Below, one piece after another: positions 14,040-25,275 of a stretch of 64,000 nt of DNA. The position numbers were made by a program, and so were the translations under genes. Position 1 is the stretch's first letter. Each line of letters opens with the position of its first letter. This stretch comes from Micropterix aruncella (taxonomy: Eukaryota; Arthropoda; Insecta; Lepidoptera; Micropterigidae). The notes below the pieces were generated by a model. That model made no database searches. It saw only the letters and a program-made list of their open reading frames with translations, and had not been told where the DNA came from. Location of the stretch: positions 30,719,973 to 30,783,972 of the forward strand of contig OX155960.1 of assembly GCA_944548615.1 (NCBI GenBank). The letters run 5' to 3'.

Positions 14040-14440
14040 AGTTCGTTACAGCCGCTTGCGAGACTCGCTCCTCCGAATGCAGATATCCTGGGAGAGCGTC
14101 GATCCGGTCCGTGACTCATCTGTGACCTACAAGCGCAGCCGCGCGATTAATCTGTGACAAAGGCAACCACACACCCACGTGTAATTATCGGTGCGGTCGT
14201 GATCCGGCAAGATGTGGACGCTGCGGCCGCAGCCCCGGGCTGAGATGCTGCGATGGACGCCCGAGATCAGCCGCAACGCGCAGCCGCAGCGCGCTCCGTA
14301 AGCGCATCGCAACCACCGCGAGCTAGCTGTCGCTCAATGGATCCCGCTCGCCTGGCTTTGACCTGGCATCCACTCGTAATTAAAACGAGCCTTATCGTTA
14401 ACGTCCCATTGAACCGGCTTCGCGCATGATCACCTGCGAG
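14040..14440. other. GC-rich non-coding island
   Basis: Contains a dense NotI-like GCGGCCGC, CCGGGC and CGCGCAGCCGCAGCGCGC words. No long ORF and no match elsewhere in the window. It borders the first X element. Confidence 0.4.
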
Positions 14441-14510
14441 ATTGAGAACCCTCGCATTTTCATCAGTATATCAGGTTCCGCCCATCTTCTTAGTTCCTCG
14501 TACGCTAACA

Positions 14511-15160
14511 ACTAGAGCTGTCAACTACAACGGGCGAACCCTGCGCACCACCAGTTTTACGAAATTTGATCGTTGTGTCTCCCGTGAGGTGAGCGCAGAA
14601 GACTTAGGACAAAACAATCCACTGGTAAGCTCCGCCACATGCCCGTAAGAGGCCAACGCCTTATCCGCGAGATAGCCAGTGTTAAACAGCAGCCGACACT
14701 CGCACCCTTACTTCCAGTTGCAACCAGATTACTCCGATCTCCCAACTAGTTACGAGTTAGAGGTCGCTTGACCGGTCCTCTCCCTTACGTAGCGGTGAAA
14801 CGATGTCAACCGAATCTATCGCGGATCATGGCATCCTTTGCCCGGCTCTTCACCCGGAATCGGGTAGCCGATCGTCGTTTCAAGAGCAATCGCCGTAAAG
14901 TCAGCAACCACCCCCGCTCTATAGGAAACAGTACTGCTTCTAGACTCTTACGACTGTTAGTCAGAATGCATAATCGAATGGCTTACGCCGCACGGTTTGA
15001 AGACCGTCCAGGAGCGCCATAAGATTGACTACTAGGGGAAACTAGCCCTAAGGCCAGAGTCCTACCCAGGCCCGCGCTTCATGCGTGGAGGCCGCCGGAT
15101 GGGTGTTGACCCGTGTGTGACCGACCCTGAACAATAGCCAACTCAAAAAGGGCTCATAAG
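14511..15160 (+). mobile_element. Family X, copy A, with 14-bp target duplication
   Basis: A GC-rich element that starts CTGTCAACTACAACGGGCG and ends AGGGCTCATAAG. CTCGTACGCTAACA is present exactly on both sides (14497-14510 and 15161-15174), so its boundaries are well fixed. Shared landmarks with the other copies are GACTTAGGACAAAACAATCC, CGAATCTATCGCGGA, CCCCGCTCTATAGGAAACAG and AGGCCGCCGGATGGGTGTTG. No frame is conserved between copies, and there are no inverted or long direct terminal repeats. The long unfixed duplication points to target-primed or Penelope-like insertion rather than a cut-and-paste transposase. Confidence 0.85.
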
Positions 15161-15248
15161 CTCGTACGCTAACAGCTCATCCTGTAGACCGTAGATGGAA
15201 ACGAAGGATTTATACAGGCTATATTGCCTGTCATCTATGAACAATGGT

Positions 15249-15634
15249 GTTAGGGTCGGCCGAACTCACATGGCAACACCCATCCGGAAGCCTCCAAACG
15301 AAACTGCGAGGCCGGTCGGACTCTGTGCTTGCGGGCCAGTTCCCCTGAGAATCGTAGCTCGGGTGCTACTGGAGGGCTTGCCCACCGTGCGGCGTTAACC
15401 AATCGACTGTTCATTCCGACAGATAGCCGGCGGAGGCTGGAAACGGCTTTGTTTCCTATAGAGCGGATGCGGTTGATTACCTTGTGGCAGCCGCTCTTGA
15501 AACGACCATTCGGCTACCCGATACCGGATGAAGAGCCGGGAAAAGCATGCCGTAGTCCGCGATAGATTCGGTAGACACCGACTCACCGATACACAAGAGG
15601 AGGACCGCGCAAGCGACCTCGAACCCGTAACCAG
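15249..15634 (-). mobile_element. Family X, copy A', inverted and truncated
   Basis: The reverse complement matches the right part of X. Landmarks include GTTTCCTATAGAGCGG, ACCATTCGGCTACCCGATAC and CGCGATAGATTCGGTAGACA. It lies 90 bp from copy A in opposite orientation, so the two form a large imperfect inverted repeat. It stops at GTAACCAGT, where other copies continue, and at its other end it lacks the last part of X. Confidence 0.75.
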
Positions 15635-15866
15635 TATATATTTTTATTTACCTATTATGTAAATCGTTATCTTGAACTAAATATTCGTGAAAATATTAGA
15701 TTAAAGTGACATGTATTTAATTGCTTTATTCAGTGATCTAAAGTAGTTCTATTAACATGCTGTGTTTTAAAAATAACATGTTTTTAATATTCAAATAAAC
15801 GACATAATTTAGATACCTACGTAACTATGAATTTATGATTATACTTAGGTCATACTAAGTATAATC

Positions 15867-15909
15867 GTCTGGATTCTGATAAATATAAATGTCTGGATTC
15901 TGATAAATA
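15867..15909. repeat. 24-bp direct duplication
   Basis: GTCTGGATTCTGATAAATA occurs at 15867 and again at 15891. Slippage-type duplication. Confidence 0.85.
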
Positions 15910-15959
15910 AGACCAGATATTAGACTTATGATATGTTGATTGTTTTTCGAAGTATCTTT

Positions 15960-16925
15960 CATAACAATTTATACATTTTAGCATTCGCTGGAACCATTTC
16001 AAAAAGCACTTGGACCAGTCATCTTTAGAGACCTCTTGAATGGCTTCGCCGATTGTAAAATGCGTTCAGGGCTTGTAAAACGCGTGCCTCTAAGTTTGTC
16101 TTTAACTTTAGGAAACAAAATGAATTCGCAGGGTGCGAACTCTCGGATTTATGGTGGATGCTATCTTCAGTTCTACATTAGAAGCCTTCAAATACGCTTC
16201 CGTTACCTTAGCGGAATGTGCGGACGCGTTATCGTGGTGAAGGACGACATTGCTTTGAGGATGCCTATCGCGAACGACTTTGGGCAAGGAAGTGTTGACT
16301 TATAAAGTTGCAGTCACTGTCCTGATTTGCCAAAAAAATCAACTCTTTTCTTAGCAATGCTTCGACTTTTCTTAACTTTGGTTGGCAAATCTTCAAAACG
16401 AAAGATCTATTCTGCCGATTGGTTTTTTCTTTCCGGTTCAAAGCAGTGCACCGTTTCGTCACCTGTCACAATATTATAGACAGCCAATGATTGCCCAGCA
16501 TTAAATCTTGCTGTCATTTAACGACTCAGTCGTTTCTGTTCTTCCGTCAAATCTTGCGATATCCATCGAGTGCAAAGCTTCCGTACGTACAAAAAGATTT
16601 TACACATATAAAATCTTTCGCACTTGACTCATTCTATTTCCTAATTTACTCTGAATTTGCCGACAAGTAAGTTTTTTGTCATTCTCAATTCATTGACGTA
16701 CGGCATCAGTATTAGTTTCGGTAACCGCAGTCGCTGATCGACCTTCACGTGCATTGTCGTGGAGTTGATTACGTCCACGTTTCTACTTACTGAACCATGC
16801 ATACACAGGTCTAAGAGATGGTGCTTCATCGCCAAATGCCAGTTGAAATCTGACTCAAGCAGCAGCAAAAACCAAAGCGCTAAAAATTTCTCGGCCTAAA
16901 TTCATTGCAATTCCGACACACATTT
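15960..16925 (-). pseudogene. mariner transposase relic
   Basis: Read in pieces on the minus strand. The N-terminal block has GDEAPSLRPVYAWF and REGRSATAVTETNTDAV (16840-16690). The middle has GDETVHCFEPERKNQSAES, PTKVKKSRSIAKK and FFGKSG (16460-16325). Near 16270-16220 is RHPQSNVVLHHDNASAHSAK, with the catalytic Asp of HHDNAS. The end has EVSKDDWSKCFLKWFQRM (about 16040-15980). The order and motifs are those of a mariner-family D,D34D transposase, usually about 345 aa. Stops and frameshifts occur throughout. I could not place the terminal inverted repeats. It is clearly inactive. Confidence 0.85.
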
Positions 16926-18051
16926 CAAAACGACGCCACAATGAAAAACAAATGACAATCTCGCAAGTTAAAAAGTAGCATATTCCCAGAGAGTTCCGTT
17001 TCCATATTTCGTAATTGGTTTTCTATTTCTTTTATTATAAGTGGCCAGTTCCAGAAACTTTCAGTAAGCCCCACGTATTAGATTTACTTTAACAAAACTT
17101 CTTATTCTTGTACATAATTATTATCCAGGTTCAAGCCAAGTGGATTTTGTCAACCCTATTAGGTTCATACATGCGTTTGGCAGGAACCTATGCATTGAAA
17201 ACTGGTGAAAATGTATCAAATATCTAACGCTATTTATAATGTATTTAATGCGCATACTTACTAAGTATATTACGAAAACGAACCAAACAGCGAGTTTCCG
17301 AATTAAATGACGACTTGATGTCTAGCTATGTATTTCCAGAACTGCATCATTGGCCTGGATACCTAACTCCCCAATTAGTTGTAGGAGTGATTTGCTGCAG
17401 TTATGATGCTTTTTGCCCGGTGGATTATAAGCGTTGGCCGTAGTTCGTTGGTGGAGTAGAGTGAGTGCAGCGAGGTGCAGGCAAAGTGGGGAGGGCGGGC
17501 AAAGTGGGGAGGGCGGGATAATTGTGCGAAATTACCTCGGACCATCGGCCGAGGAGTTCTTACAACTTACCGGCCTGTCCTCAGGCTGTGAACTATTGGA
17601 CCTCAGCCAACTCCATCGACGTAAATAATGAACCAAAGTTATTATTGTATTATTTGCTCGGGCACTTTGACGGGATTGGTGAAAGGTGTAAGAAAATAAG
17701 TCGTTTTTTTAAATCAACGAATAAATGTCAAAGAAATAAATAAACTGGTACAGTATTGAAAATATTCTGTGGTGAAAGCATTTTTTTTTTCAAACTGAAA
17801 AATATATTTTTCTAATGAATATGAATATTTATAGCAATAAAAAAATATATATCCAAGATAACACTATTTAATATACGATTATATTCACCATTTTCAAATA
17901 TATTTATTAAAACAGACCTACAATTGCCTTCGCGTGAATATCATATTACATTCTGTAATACTAACTACAATACATAATGTACTTTTGTTACTTATTGTTA
18001 GCATTGTGTTTCACATGTTCAATGGTCAGAACGCCACATATATAATAAATA
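16926..18051. other. Unassigned DNA with an 18-bp duplication at 17481-17516
   Basis: GCAAAGTGGGGAGGGCGG is present twice in tandem. The stretch at 17520-17630 is open in two frames but has no recognisable motif. The rest is AT-rich. Confidence 0.4.
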
Positions 18052-18640
18052 CAAACGGAGCTGCCATGGAATTCACCGACCGGAGTCGGGCCCATCATAA
18101 TACTATTTTTTTTACACTTCTGGGGGGTGAGCAGTGGATTCCGGACTTACGAACCGGCTGTGGTAGGTTTAGGACAGCTGTCTTGCCACATGTGAGCGTT
18201 CACCTTGCCACCCATTCACTCCCCCTTCGAAGCCATAGAATTTGAGATGCGTAAATCGCAGTTTTAGATAATTTTTCTAAGAAAGAGTTGATTATTTTTC
18301 TGGAAAGGCCAAGAGCTGGCAGGCCACGAGCGCCAACTTCCACCGCGTGAAGGTGAACAGTGAAGCCGTTCCGGGTTACGACATTTGCAAGATCATGGTA
18401 TTTATTTAATTTGTACTCGTGGTCTTTTGGGATATTTGATTCCCATGGAACAGTTAATTCTACAATAAGAGCCACCTTCCGAGATAGAGAGTAAAGAGTT
18501 ATATCTGGACGGAGGGCTGTGCATCCGAGACTTTCAGGGAATTTATACTGCTTAGAGACCGAATCAACCTCCAGAATCCAATCTGTAGCTTTCTCGATTA
18601 TTGAGAAAGGTTTTGTAGTTTTGTAGTAAGTAAGGTTTTA
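18052..18640 (-). pseudogene. Retroelement C-terminal nuclease-type ORF and 3' end (copy 2)
   Basis: The minus strand reads ATDWILEVDSVSKQYKFPES, then ALRPDITLYSLSRK, ALIVELTVPWESNIPKDHEY, K-NKY, AVEVGARGLPA and SQILWLRRGSEW, then the 3' UTR to the TACAAACGG end at 18052. The RPD...ELTVPWE...K..KY...VEVGxRG order is that of a PD-(D/E)xK-like domain found at the C-terminus of reverse transcriptase-bearing retroelements in fish, cnidarians and insects. No reverse transcriptase remains. This copy lacks a short segment after GLPA that the 36-kb copy keeps. The nuclease role is inferred from motif order. Confidence 0.7.
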
Positions 18641-18661
18641 TAGTATAGATACTAATATATA

Positions 18662-18828
18662 CAGACACGTATTCAGACTTAGGGTTCGGGGGGGGAGGGG
18701 GGGGGGGGCATACATTAAACGGTACCCACTAAACTTGAATTTGCCCGTACAATGAAACGATAATACCCCGGACTTCCGGGGGTTAAAGCCCAACTACCCC
18801 CCCCCCCCCCATCATGGATACGTGTCTG
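18662..18828. mobile_element. 167-bp inverted-repeat element with G and C runs
   Basis: The ends CAGACACGTATTCA and TGGATACGTGTCTG are reverse complements at 13 of 14 positions. Just inside are a G-run (18689-18708, broken by one A) and a matching C-run (about 18797-18810). CAG...CTG ends suggest a hAT-type non-autonomous element, but no 8-bp duplication is visible in the flanks, so the assignment is weak. Confidence 0.5.
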
Positions 18829-20214
18829 ACAATTAGGTACATAAGTCACGATTTTTTCATGATTCTTAATTTGTTCTCGAGTTTAATTTTTGCTCGAAAA
18901 AAATCGGGGTGTGGGGGAGGACGCATCCCCTGAAACACAACGCTATCAATAAATAACATATGTACAAAGTCCGTTATGTATTGTAGTTAGCACTACAAAA
19001 TATACCATATCTTTCGATAAAAGGGAAACATTTATAATTGCATATATTAATATGTACTTATATGCGAAGTATTTACTCAAGAATACCTTTATCATATTTA
19101 TATAGATACGAAAGCTATCTTAGAGTTATTTCACGATGAATTTGAAGGTGATATAAAGGGTAAAAGATATATAGAACTATTCTTAAATTGTAACAGTTAA
19201 TAAAAACAATAGCCTGTGGGTTATGGTACATATAGTTTTGAAGAAACACATTAGGCAAAAATATTTAGATTGATTTACAACAGTTAAGTAGTTGCCTATT
19301 TTAAAATATGGCTTTTTATACCGCGTGTTTTAATAAGAGACTTTAGGCGATTTTCCAGGAGTTTAAAATTTCTTGACGAATTCTTATATAAAAGCCTTAT
19401 AATGATTATATGAAAGCCTAATATGATAGAAATATAAATTACCGTTTTTAAAATATGGTATTTTTTTAGTCAAAACTATTTCCTATTTCTTGTATTAATA
19501 TTGTGGTGGTCACTTACTTTTGTTAATTGTGTTTTGGTTTTTGGAGAGGTTATATTTCCAAAAAGAAATTGAGTAGCAAGAGTGCGAATAATTTTATTTT
19601 ATATTAAAAGTCAGTTCTTTATATTAAAAGCCAACTCTATCGGTCTACGTAGGTATCATCACGTGTTCGAATATAGGGTACGGTTGAAATGGTTGAAAGT
19701 ATGCACTCCTCAATCGTGTACTCTCTAATTGGCACCATCCTATCTCCACGAGCTTTTTAACCATTGAGTTTGTCGCGGAGCAACAAATACGCACAGAACC
19801 CACCTACTCAAAACATTATAAAAGGAAAGGACCGGAAGAAGACTCCACCCGAAGGCGGCAGGAAATGGTATCGCCGAGGTGCAATGGCGACACCGGAATT
19901 AAGGAGATGGCGATGTGCAATGCCATCACTAGGATTACCTATCCCGAACGCCCAATAATCAAACACTTCTTAAGTGCCTCCAACGAGGCGTTTATTTTAT
20001 CATCACAAACAAGCCGTCAACGAGAAGCTAAAGCAAACATCGAAATAAATGAGAGAGAAAAGTACAAACCGTCGCGAATCTATCCGCCGTGTTTCGCACG
20101 CAAAACGTCACGAAGAAAACAAACAACGAAAACCACATCGCAGCGACTTCTCAGCAGAGAGCTTTTCATCTTGTACCACGGCAGTCCGAAGACTGGTGGC
20201 GAAGGGGAAGGTAA
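18829..20214. other. AT-rich DNA, then a GC-richer segment from about 19760
   Basis: 18829-19760 is AT-rich with nothing to report. 19764-20220 holds overlapping open frames of 64-118 codons rich in Lys, Arg and Thr. They show no motif I recognise, though this could be the end of an LTR-element ORF (see the next entry). Confidence 0.35.
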
Positions 20215-20703
20215 CAACTGAGGGCGCCGCGACACAGTATAAACTCAATAAAAACACGAAAAAACTAACGCGCAAACACGAATCACTTCTGGCGACTTTC
20301 CGGTCGGGAGCCTTACTTCCGGTGGCTACTCGAAGTAGGTCGGGGGAGGGGTCAACCGGTGGCGTCCAGAAGCGAGAAACGTGCGAAATCTAATGTGCGA
20401 AACACGACACAATTGCAGCTCAAGCGCCGCCCGCGGGACGTCAGCTCGCGGGGGCAGACGACGGGCGACTGAAGTGTGGCGCCCCGCGCAGGTGTGTATA
20501 TCTGGCGACCGGCCGGAGTGAAGGAGACAGCGCGAGACAAGAGGGAGACGAGGCGATCGCCGCCACGGCAACTAGTATTATATAGGCGATAGTGTTTAAG
20601 CAGAATTATTCACTTTGTACGCGACACTTTTGGAAATAAACAACTACTGCAATTTGAATATCGATCGCGAGTTTTCATTCTACGACGGAAACCCCATGGT
20701 CTT
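20215..20703 (+). mobile_element. Possible LTR of a Ty3/gypsy-type retrotransposon
   Basis: Purine-rich GGCGAAGGGGAAGG lies just upstream. Inside, a TATA-like TATTATATAGG at about 20577 is followed by GGAAATAAACAACTACTGC at about 20632 as a poly(A) signal. The end ATTCTACGACGGAAAC is worded like insect gypsy LTR ends. No second LTR, no duplicated target and no convincing TG...CA pair could be fixed. Treat the boundaries as guesses. Confidence 0.3.
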
Positions 20704-20744
20704 CGCATCTTGGTCTTTGGTCTTCCACTGTACTTCGGCCAGCC

Positions 20745-21600
20745 TCTGATAATTTACTCAAAATTCCCTACCATAATACTGATGTCTACTCCCACTCTGC
20801 TGTATTAATTGTGCAAAGAGCAAATATACGAAACTTGACTTCTTTACAATCATTAAAGACTCACCTCAAAATTCTTGTTTTTAATGAAATAACCAGGTCT
20901 TCCCTTTCTCTTTCCTTCCTCTTCTAATTCTCTCTCGTCGGGCATTCTTAGTTTTAAATATAGTAGTTGGTATATTATGCAGATAAACTTTTCAGGAGTA
21001 CCCTAAGCTGAGTAAAACCTTTTCAAGAGCACCATATGTACAACCTTTTCAGGAACACCTAGCTAAACCTTAAACAACCTTATCAGGAGTACATACCGTG
21101 TATAAAATTTCAGGAGTACCCTAAGCTGAGTACAACCTTTTCAGGAGCATCCTGTATAAAACATTTTCAGGTGCACCTGGCTAAACTTTGTACAATATTT
21201 TCAGGAGTACATACCGTGTACAAAATTTCAGAAGTACCTTAAGCTGAATACATCATTTTCAGGAGAACTCTATGTACAACCTTTCCAGGAGTTCCTGGCC
21301 AAACCTTGTACAACCTTTTCAGTAGTACATACGTTGTATAACCTTTTCAGGAGTACATAGCTTGTTTTAATTGTTATTATAGCAATGAAGAAACATTCCT
21401 ATAACTTTTATCAGACATACTGTAACTTGAGTCAAGTACCTCACATTATCAAATGACAGACTTCCACAAAGCGCCAATGTACCATTGCACTGTGATTAGT
21501 TTATTTGTGAAATATAACTATATGGCAATAATGTCGCCTTTGTGTGTTCTAATTTTTAAGTGCAAATAGTTTATTATTATTATTATTATGATTATTTTTA
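20745..21600 (+). mobile_element. LINE 3' end with long repeated 3' UTR
   Basis: At 20835-20925 the plus strand reads TSLQSLKTHLKILVF and runs to a stop after SLSLSFLF. This is the SLxxFKxxLKxxL tail of CR1/Jockey-type reverse transcriptases. The 3' UTR then contains a minisatellite (separate entry) and ends GGCAATAATGTCGCC followed by (TTA)n at 21571-21590, the same end type as at 44215-44290. It is 5'-truncated. Confidence 0.7.
20990..21365 (+). repeat. Minisatellite with higher-order period of about 118 bp
   Basis: A basic unit of roughly 30 bp with core CCTTTTCAGGAGTAC is repeated about a dozen times. Unit variants recur in order: CAGGAGTACCCTAAGCTGAG-type units start near 20995, 21112 and 21229, alternating with GTACATACCGTGT and CACCTGGCTAAAC types. 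The array lies inside a LINE 3' UTR. Confidence 0.85.
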
Positions 21601-22019
21601 ACTCTTTTACCTATATTCAAAATTCAAAGTTCAAAGTTTATTAATTTCGAAAACCCTGCAAGGGCAAAGAACACAATTATTACATACATTATTTATAATT
21701 CTTACTGTGGTTGTTGGGTTTAGGTTATATAATATGGAGAGTGGACTGTAAGGAAGGTTGGTTATTTTATGGGATTATAGGCATCATTGTGGAGAGGAGA
21801 AGGAATCAAAGTTTACGCACCTTTCTATTTTTCGCGCGATTCCCTGCTGCAATTTCACCCCGTGTGTTTCCAAATCTTCAGCTGGCCAGCTCACGAACGC
21901 GTAAATTACTAAATATTCACAGCACGATTAACAAGAACACTCTAACTAGAAGCACGTCTGTATCGGCTGGCGCGTAATTTGTCACTGATTGGGAAGGTAG
22001 GTAGGAATTAAATATATAT

Positions 22020-22925
22020 TATACGGTATAATTGAAAATGGCCTAACCAGTGGTCATGTATCTGGCAAAAAGAAAAATATTATTTAATTATAAATCTGAG
22101 TACCAATAAACTATACAAAATTAACTATTACATTGTATAAATATTAAAACAAGAATTAAAATGAGAATAAAAAAATATCTAAAACAGAACTACCAAATCC
22201 ACAAGTTCTTAAAAAAAATATATACATATATGAAATAGAAAGAAAAATCAATTGAATAATCTTGCAGAAAAAAATAAAAATACCTATAATCCAGGAGTAA
22301 AAATAAAAAATAAAAGCATTATTCCTAAACCATGTTACAAAATCAATGAATAAATTGTCTACAAAATGAAATGTTAAAATTAAGATTAAATTAAAAAAAG
22401 TATAAAAAAGATTAAATTATGTCGTCGATTGTGTCGAAGTCGAAGTCGAAGTCTGTGCCATATAAACAATTTTGTAACAAAAACTCCTTGGTAACTTTTT
22501 TTAATAGTGCATATGTTTGTATATTTTTTAATTCCTCTGGTAACCTGTTATAAAATGTTATGCTTCTGTATTGATTTGTTCTTTGAAATTGTGACGTTGT
22601 ATTTATAAAATTATGTGTATACTTCGATTTGTGCCTTATATTGTGGGAATGTAAGTGGGCGTGAGTTTGGTGATTTCCTTTATTTTTAAAGAATTCGCAC
22701 AGGCTTTCGTGGATAAGTATAGCATAAACGGTGGGGATATTTAGTTCGCGAAATAGTGGTTTGCAAGATTCTCTCATATTTAATCCGCGTATTGCTCTCA
22801 CGGCTCGTTTCTGTAAAATTAATACCTCTTTAATATCTGTGGCATTTGCCCACAATAAAATTCCATATATTAAGTGGGACTCAACCAGAGAATAGTATGC
22901 ACTCATCATTACTGCACTCCATATT
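22020..22925 (-). pseudogene. LINE reverse transcriptase C-terminus, open for 165 codons
   Basis: The frame at 22909-22412 (minus) starts inside the thumb region: YYSLVESHLIYGILLWANAT, then VLILQKRAVRAIRGL, ESCKPLFRELNIPT, HNIRHKSKY, ITFYNRLPEELKNI and a FLLQNCLY end. These are in-order landmarks of CR1/Jockey-type LINEs related to the copies at 39695 and 30800. The C-terminus ends with an unusual FDFDFDTIDDII tail. An AT-rich 3' UTR runs to about 22020. The palm with its catalytic Asp pair is missing, so it cannot act alone. The frame being open suggests it is younger than most relics here. Confidence 0.85.
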
Positions 22926-23039
22926 ACTTGTACCTATATACTAGCATTCCTAAAGCTATGCGATACTGATAAATTTGAATGTCACAATTACTGCGATCGT
23001 GTTGACACGTACACTGGCATTATCGAATTAAAATAAATG

Positions 23040-23370
23040 TCAAAGCTGCGCCGGGTGTCAAAGTGTCGACACAAAGGCCAAATCATCTCAGTGACGTTTC
23101 AATCTCGGATTGCACGCGACTTCCGTTCACACGGACGCGCACACTCGCGCAATTTCCGCGCCGCATTTCCGCCGCCCGGTCGCCCAACCAACACAGGCGC
23201 CGCCCGCCCAAAAGAAATATCCAAGCATCGGAACTGCATCGAATTTTAGATTTGTCGCCGCCCGTGTCAGGCTTAGAAAGGGTGAGAGGGGAGATGAGGG
23301 CGGAAAGGGCGTGGAAGTGGGATGGAACGGGCGGGCGGCAAAAGCTTTATTCCCTATCATAGTTTGAAGA
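23040..23370. other. GC-rich non-coding island
   Basis: Overlapping open frames on both strands (23063-23362, 23110-23367, and minus 23127-23360) with Pro/Arg-rich content typical of read-through of GC-rich DNA. No protein motif and no repeat match in the window. Confidence 0.4.
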
Positions 23371-23739
23371 ATTTACCGAATATTATCTACAGTACTTGGT
23401 TTGTCGATGATCAGAAGCTATTCTTAGCGAGCATCATACTTATGAGTGCGCGATGAGCTACTCTATTTTCTAATCGTAATTGCCTTAAGTTCGACTCGCA
23501 GATGTTCTCTATGCTCTTCGATTTTAACTATTAAATGCGGTTTCATCTTAGAAATTAAGCAATATAAAATGTAATAAATAAAGAGCATATAAAAAAACTG
23601 TTATAAAGGAACCTGTAAATAATATATTTTTTAATGATGTTCTCTTCTACTTTTGTTCTCCTGGTGACGGCGGATGCTGGTTTAGCCACGGCCTGATAGC
23701 TTTAACATTAAATATAATAAATTTAACATGCAGTAAACA

Positions 23740-23925
23740 ACATCTTGACATCGAGGGAACACTTTTAGTCGCTATAGAAATCATACGAGGAGTACCACAA
23801 GGATCTATATTAGGGCCCCATCCCGTTATTACATTTATTAATGATATGATGTGTGATCATATATCTCCTTCCACCCAAACGTTGCTGTATACTGATAAAA
23901 TCAGCTTTGCACTGGAATATAAATA
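23740..23925 (+). pseudogene. Reverse transcriptase palm fragment
   Basis: The plus strand reads EIIRGVPQGSILGP, then FINDM, and further on LLYTDKISF. GVPQGSILGPLLF...IND and the later LYxDD are the B and C motifs of non-LTR reverse transcriptases. Here the catalytic pair is changed to DK, so the enzyme would be dead even if complete. It abuts the next fragment, but the two may be different elements. Confidence 0.6.
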
Positions 23926-23929
23926 GACT

Positions 23930-24205
23930 AATAGAGGCTCTCCACCGTATGCATGAGAAGGGTCCTGCAGTACTTCGGTTATGTTGCCAGGAGAAAGCCA
24001 GAAAATCTGGAGAAAATGCTTTCCGGGGGTCAAGTGGAGAGTAGAAGAAGCAGAGGCAGATCACCGGCCAGATGGAACGACCTCATCAAAGAAGTTACAA
24101 AAGGGTTAATACAATCTGCGACACGCCATGCAGAAAACAGGTCGAAGTGGAGGAGCCTCGTAGGCAAACTGTTGTCTAGTGGCCACGATCCTTAGTAATG
24201 AGGGA
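23930..24205 (+). pseudogene. RTE-type LINE C-terminus
   Basis: The frame at 23953-24195 reads RRVLQYFGYVARRKPENLEK, then GGQVESRRSRGRSPARWND, RHAENRSKWRSLVGKL and SSGHDP before the stop. The GHIARR...G.RxxGRPxxRWxD...A.DRxxWRxL layout is the C-terminal tail of RTE-like non-LTR elements, common in insects. It is 5'-truncated with no 3' poly(A), and distinct in sequence from the RTE tail at 56670-57110. Confidence 0.75.
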
Positions 24206-24881
24206 ATGACGGAGAAGAAGATAAATAGACTATAATTCTTCAGACTGATACCCTAAATCTAGCTGATGTAACAGCATTTATGACAATTAGATAAACAGAA
24301 ATTCTGGCGGGTAATCATGTTGTCTAAAAGCTTATCGTGCATGTTTAAATTGGAATCTAAGCTATGAAATTCTAATCTGGGAAAAATCGAGAGCTAATGA
24401 GTATCTTACTGCAAAATCATGCACTTCGAACGAACTTGGGGGTGGTATGGGGACACGCACTCTGCACCTATGACATTTAATATGTGCTCTCCTCATTGGT
24501 GAATGCGTATATCTTACTATACTATGTGTACTAACTCTTTGTCTATCTATAATGATTTTAAAATCTTCCCTACTCCCGACACTCTGAAATTTTCAAACAG
24601 AATCGAAATTTATTAGGCGTAATCGCTTCAAAATTGAATTCGGTTTCAGACTTTTCGCTGAAAATAAGGTAATAATTTCTGGATTAGAAATATATTACAT
24701 GGACATACATATACTCAACCAAGCATCACCAAGTGAATCACCAAAGCTGCCACGTATCAAAGTTGAAACAAGATTTCCCTCAACGCAAACACAATTATCC
24801 ATATTAAAACGCCAACGCCAAAAACCACGCCGCCACATAGTAATATTGATATTATAGAGTTGTAATATACATGTATATATA
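24206..24881. other. Unassigned AT-rich DNA
   Basis: No feature supported. Confidence 0.45.
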
Positions 24882-25275
24882 GGTGGGTATGTATGTGAAA
24901 CGCCGACGTTTTCCCTTATATGAAAACATCCTTATTTCAATATCAGTAATGGATATGAAAAACACACGGTCCAAGGATCTCGCGTTTCACAGCGCGGTTG
25001 GCGTGCCTGCGCCGCGTATAGGAAGGACGTCGAGGTAAACGACCGGTAATCGAGCAATCGAGAAATGTAACCAATAAAATCGATTTTTCTCTCTCTTTAC
25101 ATATTTGATTCTATAAATGCAGCATTGCAGATTCAGAGATTAGTCCGACAACGAGAAGGCAGTTGAAACACCGAATATCGCGGTTACAGAAGTTCAGCAG
25201 CGTCGGGCCCAGCTGGAGGTGGGGAGGTGTCCTCTTGAGCGTTGACCTCGTGATGCTATCTATTGTATACCCACC
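24882..25275. mobile_element. Possible 394-bp TA-target inverted-repeat element
   Basis: GGTGGGTAT at 24882 and ATACCCACC at 25267-25275 form short inverted ends, with TA directly outside each. TA duplication is the Tc1/mariner signature. The inverted match is only nine bases and no second copy is in the window, so chance is possible. No transposase. Confidence 0.4.

Noticed and set aside
14511..15640. rRNA gene or pseudogene, suggested by the GC-rich, repeated, structured sequence
   Set aside because: No recognisable rRNA core words, and six scattered copies with a target duplication fit a mobile element.
19865..20221. 118-codon Lys/Arg/Thr-rich ORF as a gene
   Set aside because: Overlaps a second open frame in another phase and lacks motifs. 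At most it is the end of a degraded LTR-element ORF.
20215..20703. Complete LTR retrotransposon
   Set aside because: Only one LTR-like block, no gag-pol, and no second LTR or target duplication could be found. Kept only as a low-confidence LTR.
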